DNA of 64,000 nt. Source: Oscheius sp. JU75 (taxonomy: Eukaryota > Nematoda > Chromadorea > Rhabditida > Rhabditidae). The stretch is from assembly GCA_037178855.1 (NCBI GenBank), contig JASJZC010000004.1, positions 3,596,001-3,660,000 of the forward strand. The letters are read 5' to 3'. The notes under the pieces were generated by a model. That model saw only the letters and a program-made list of their open reading frames with translations, ran no database searches and was not told the DNA's origin. The position numbers and the translations under genes were made by a program. Shown here piece after piece: positions 62,270-64,000 of the stretch (position 1 is the stretch's first letter; every line of letters begins with the position of its first letter).

Positions 62270-63535
62270 ATGAGTTCTACCCCGCTGGCTCTGGACGCCG
62301 TTCATGCCCTGGTAGCTCGACACAAAACGGCCATGACGGAAGAGGACGTGAAAAAGGCCGAAGATTTTCTTATCGACTACGGTAAGAAGCTGGCTGCTGA
62401 GGGGAATATCGCCGGTCTGGAAGAACTGATGGTCGTAGCTCGTCCGCTGTACGAAGTCCTTGGAAAAGCCAAGTCCGCCAAGCTGATCAGAGAACTGGTG
62501 GAGCTGTGTCTCTCGATCGACCAGCCACCCAAGGAGAAAACTTCCCTCGTCGAAAAGTGCATCCAATGGGCTACTGACAATTGTCGCATCTTCCTCCGCC
62601 GTACTCTCCAGGCTCGACTCATTCGTCTTCTGAACGAGCAGAGCAAGTTTGTCGACGCTATAAAGATCGCCGAACCGTTGGAGAGTGAACTGAAGAAACT
62701 GGAGGATCGGGAACTGCTGATCGAAGTGGCCCTCGAGGAGAGTAGAAGTGCCTTCGCTCTGAAGAATCTGGCTAAATCAAAGACGGCACTCGTTCTGGCC
62801 AAGACTAGCTCCAATGGTAGCTTCGTATCCTCGGCTATGCAGGTTTGTCTTATTTTTCTTTTGAATTATAATTGAATAATCAAGGCCTCGATCGATCTGC
62901 AATCGGGCATCCTGTACTCGGCAGACGAGCAAGACTTCAAGACGGCCTACTCGTACTTTTACGAGGCTCTCGAAGGATTTCAGCTGTCCGGAGACAAAAT
63001 CTGTGCTACTCGAGCCCTCAAGTACATGTGTCTGTCCAAGATCATGAGCAACGACGCCGATCAGATCCCTCAACTGCTGGCTAACAAAATGTGCTCCGGA
63101 GTGAAGGGTCGTCAGATCGATGCGGTCGTCGAGATGGCCGACGCCTTCAAGAAGAGATGTCTCAAGAGCTTCCAGCTCTGTATGAATACGTACAAGGAGG
63201 AGTTGATGCAAGATCAGGTTGTGGCTGCTCACTCGACGCGTCTTTCCAACGACATGATGGAGAAGGAGATCACTCGCTGTCTCGAGCCCTACTCTGAAGT
63301 CTTCCTCTCTCACATCGCCAAGAAGGTCAATCTGCCGCAACAGAACGTCGAGAAGGTCATCGCTATGATGATTTTGGACCAGAAGATCTACGGCTGTATC
63401 GATCAGCACCGCGGATCCGTCAAGATCTTCCAGCCTCCTTCTGCCGACAAGACGCTCACGAAGGGAATCGAACTTCACAAGGCTCTCAACAAAGCCGTCG
63501 AAGCTGCCTACTCCCGAGCTGCTGGAATCAGATGA
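62270..63535 (+). CDS. rpn-6: 26S proteasome non-ATPase regulatory subunit 11 (RPN6/PSMD11)
   Basis: Lid subunit that clamps the 20S core to the 19S base. Two exons (62270-62842, 62885-63535) give about 407 residues, close to human PSMD11 (422). The TPR-like helical repeats include CIQWATDNCRIFLRRTLQAR and LKKLEDRELLIEVALEESRS; the PCI domain runs ALKYMCLSKIMSNDADQIPQ, EEITRCLEPYSEV-type motif, then MILDQKIYGCIDQHRGSVKI and ends EAAYSRAAGIR. The single 42-nt intron has a rare AAG acceptor (AATCAAG). An upstream in-frame CTG exists, but ATG 62270 matches the family start. Codon use is strongly biased to C-ending codons, as in highly expressed genes. Confidence 0.97.
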
Positions 63536-64000
63536 ATGAGACAGAATCATAAACATGATCGAGAACTGTTAGTGTTTCCCTTTTATCGATTGTAGCAGAC
63601 GTGTTCCCCCATTGCCATCAGATTTCTATGTATGTCTCGTTTCCTCTCACCACTCCCACATCACACATTGGCTGTTGACTGAAAGATCTGTCCCTACGGC
63701 CTCTCTTCTAACCAGTACCTCCGACTATCGAGGAAGACGAGAAGTTCTCCTCCGCCCTCTCCTGGCCTTCAGGAGATGAGGGATCAACGGCACTGTTGCC
63801 GTTTTCTCGTGAGTAAAGACTAGTATTATAACAAGTCGGGTCCATTTCCAAAACGGAATCTGGGCCTGGTTTCCCTCCCTTTCATAGCTTTGTTTATTGT
63901 CGTATTCGTGATATTTCTACAGCCGCATTTCCCGAAAAGCTTTGGGAACTTGAGAACTAGAGAACGGGATAACAATTTCACTGTCTTTCCGCACTGTCCA
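63536..64000. other. 3' flank of rpn-6, nothing recognised
   Basis: Non-coding sequence to the window end. No gene, clear polyadenylation hexamer or repeat is evident. Confidence 0.4.

Overview
The window looks like a gene-dense nematode chromosome segment; this is inferred from gene content and splice signals, not from a database match. Its longest gene encodes a MUA-3-type hemidesmosome receptor (5 LDLa modules, about 50 EGF modules, a vWA domain, two SEA domains and one membrane span), an architecture known from nematodes. An astacin with a C-terminal ShKT module and T-rich ...TTTCAG acceptors fit the same origin. Introns are very short, mostly about 36-43 nt and occasionally below 32 nt, so most genes are split into short exons. 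The species cannot be named; it is not C. elegans.

Layout. 1-4.4 kb holds three related protein-kinase genes (A on -, cut by the window start; B on +, probably broken; C on -). 4.4-8.1 kb has no gene I can support. 8.1-9.5 kb is a C2H2 zinc-finger gene. 12.4-15.1 kb is an ATGL/PNPLA2-type lipase and 15.7-17.3 kb an astacin protease. PIH1D1 lies convergent to the astacin. From 18.7 to 24.1 kb four housekeeping genes sit head-to-tail on + with gaps of about 155-190 bp: an RPRD1-type CID protein, DRG1 GTPase, TM2D2 and the AP-2 mu subunit. This is a strong operon candidate. 24.5-29.1 kb on - carries mitochondrial ribosomal protein L18, a single-pass membrane protein and an R3H-domain protein. 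31-35.6 kb carries UFC1 (-), a PRDM9/SET-17-like methyltransferase (+), an unrecognised protein (-) and protein phosphatase methylesterase 1 (+). 36.3-39.3 kb holds an orphan gene. 39.5-57.4 kb is the mua-3-like gene (-), followed directly upstream by Golgi alpha-mannosidase II (-) and a small orphan gene. 62.3-63.5 kb is the 26S proteasome subunit RPN6 (+).

Most identified genes are conserved core functions (ribosome-linked GTPase, endocytosis, ufmylation, PP2A methylation, proteasome lid, glycan processing). The lineage-specific parts are the kinase cluster, the MUA-3-type gene, and the orphan genes at 25.4, 33.3, 36.3 and 61.4 kb. Two imperfect inverted-repeat elements (28.5 kb and 31.9 kb) are the clearest repeat structures. 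I found no convincing tRNA, rRNA, CRISPR, intact transposase or viral gene.
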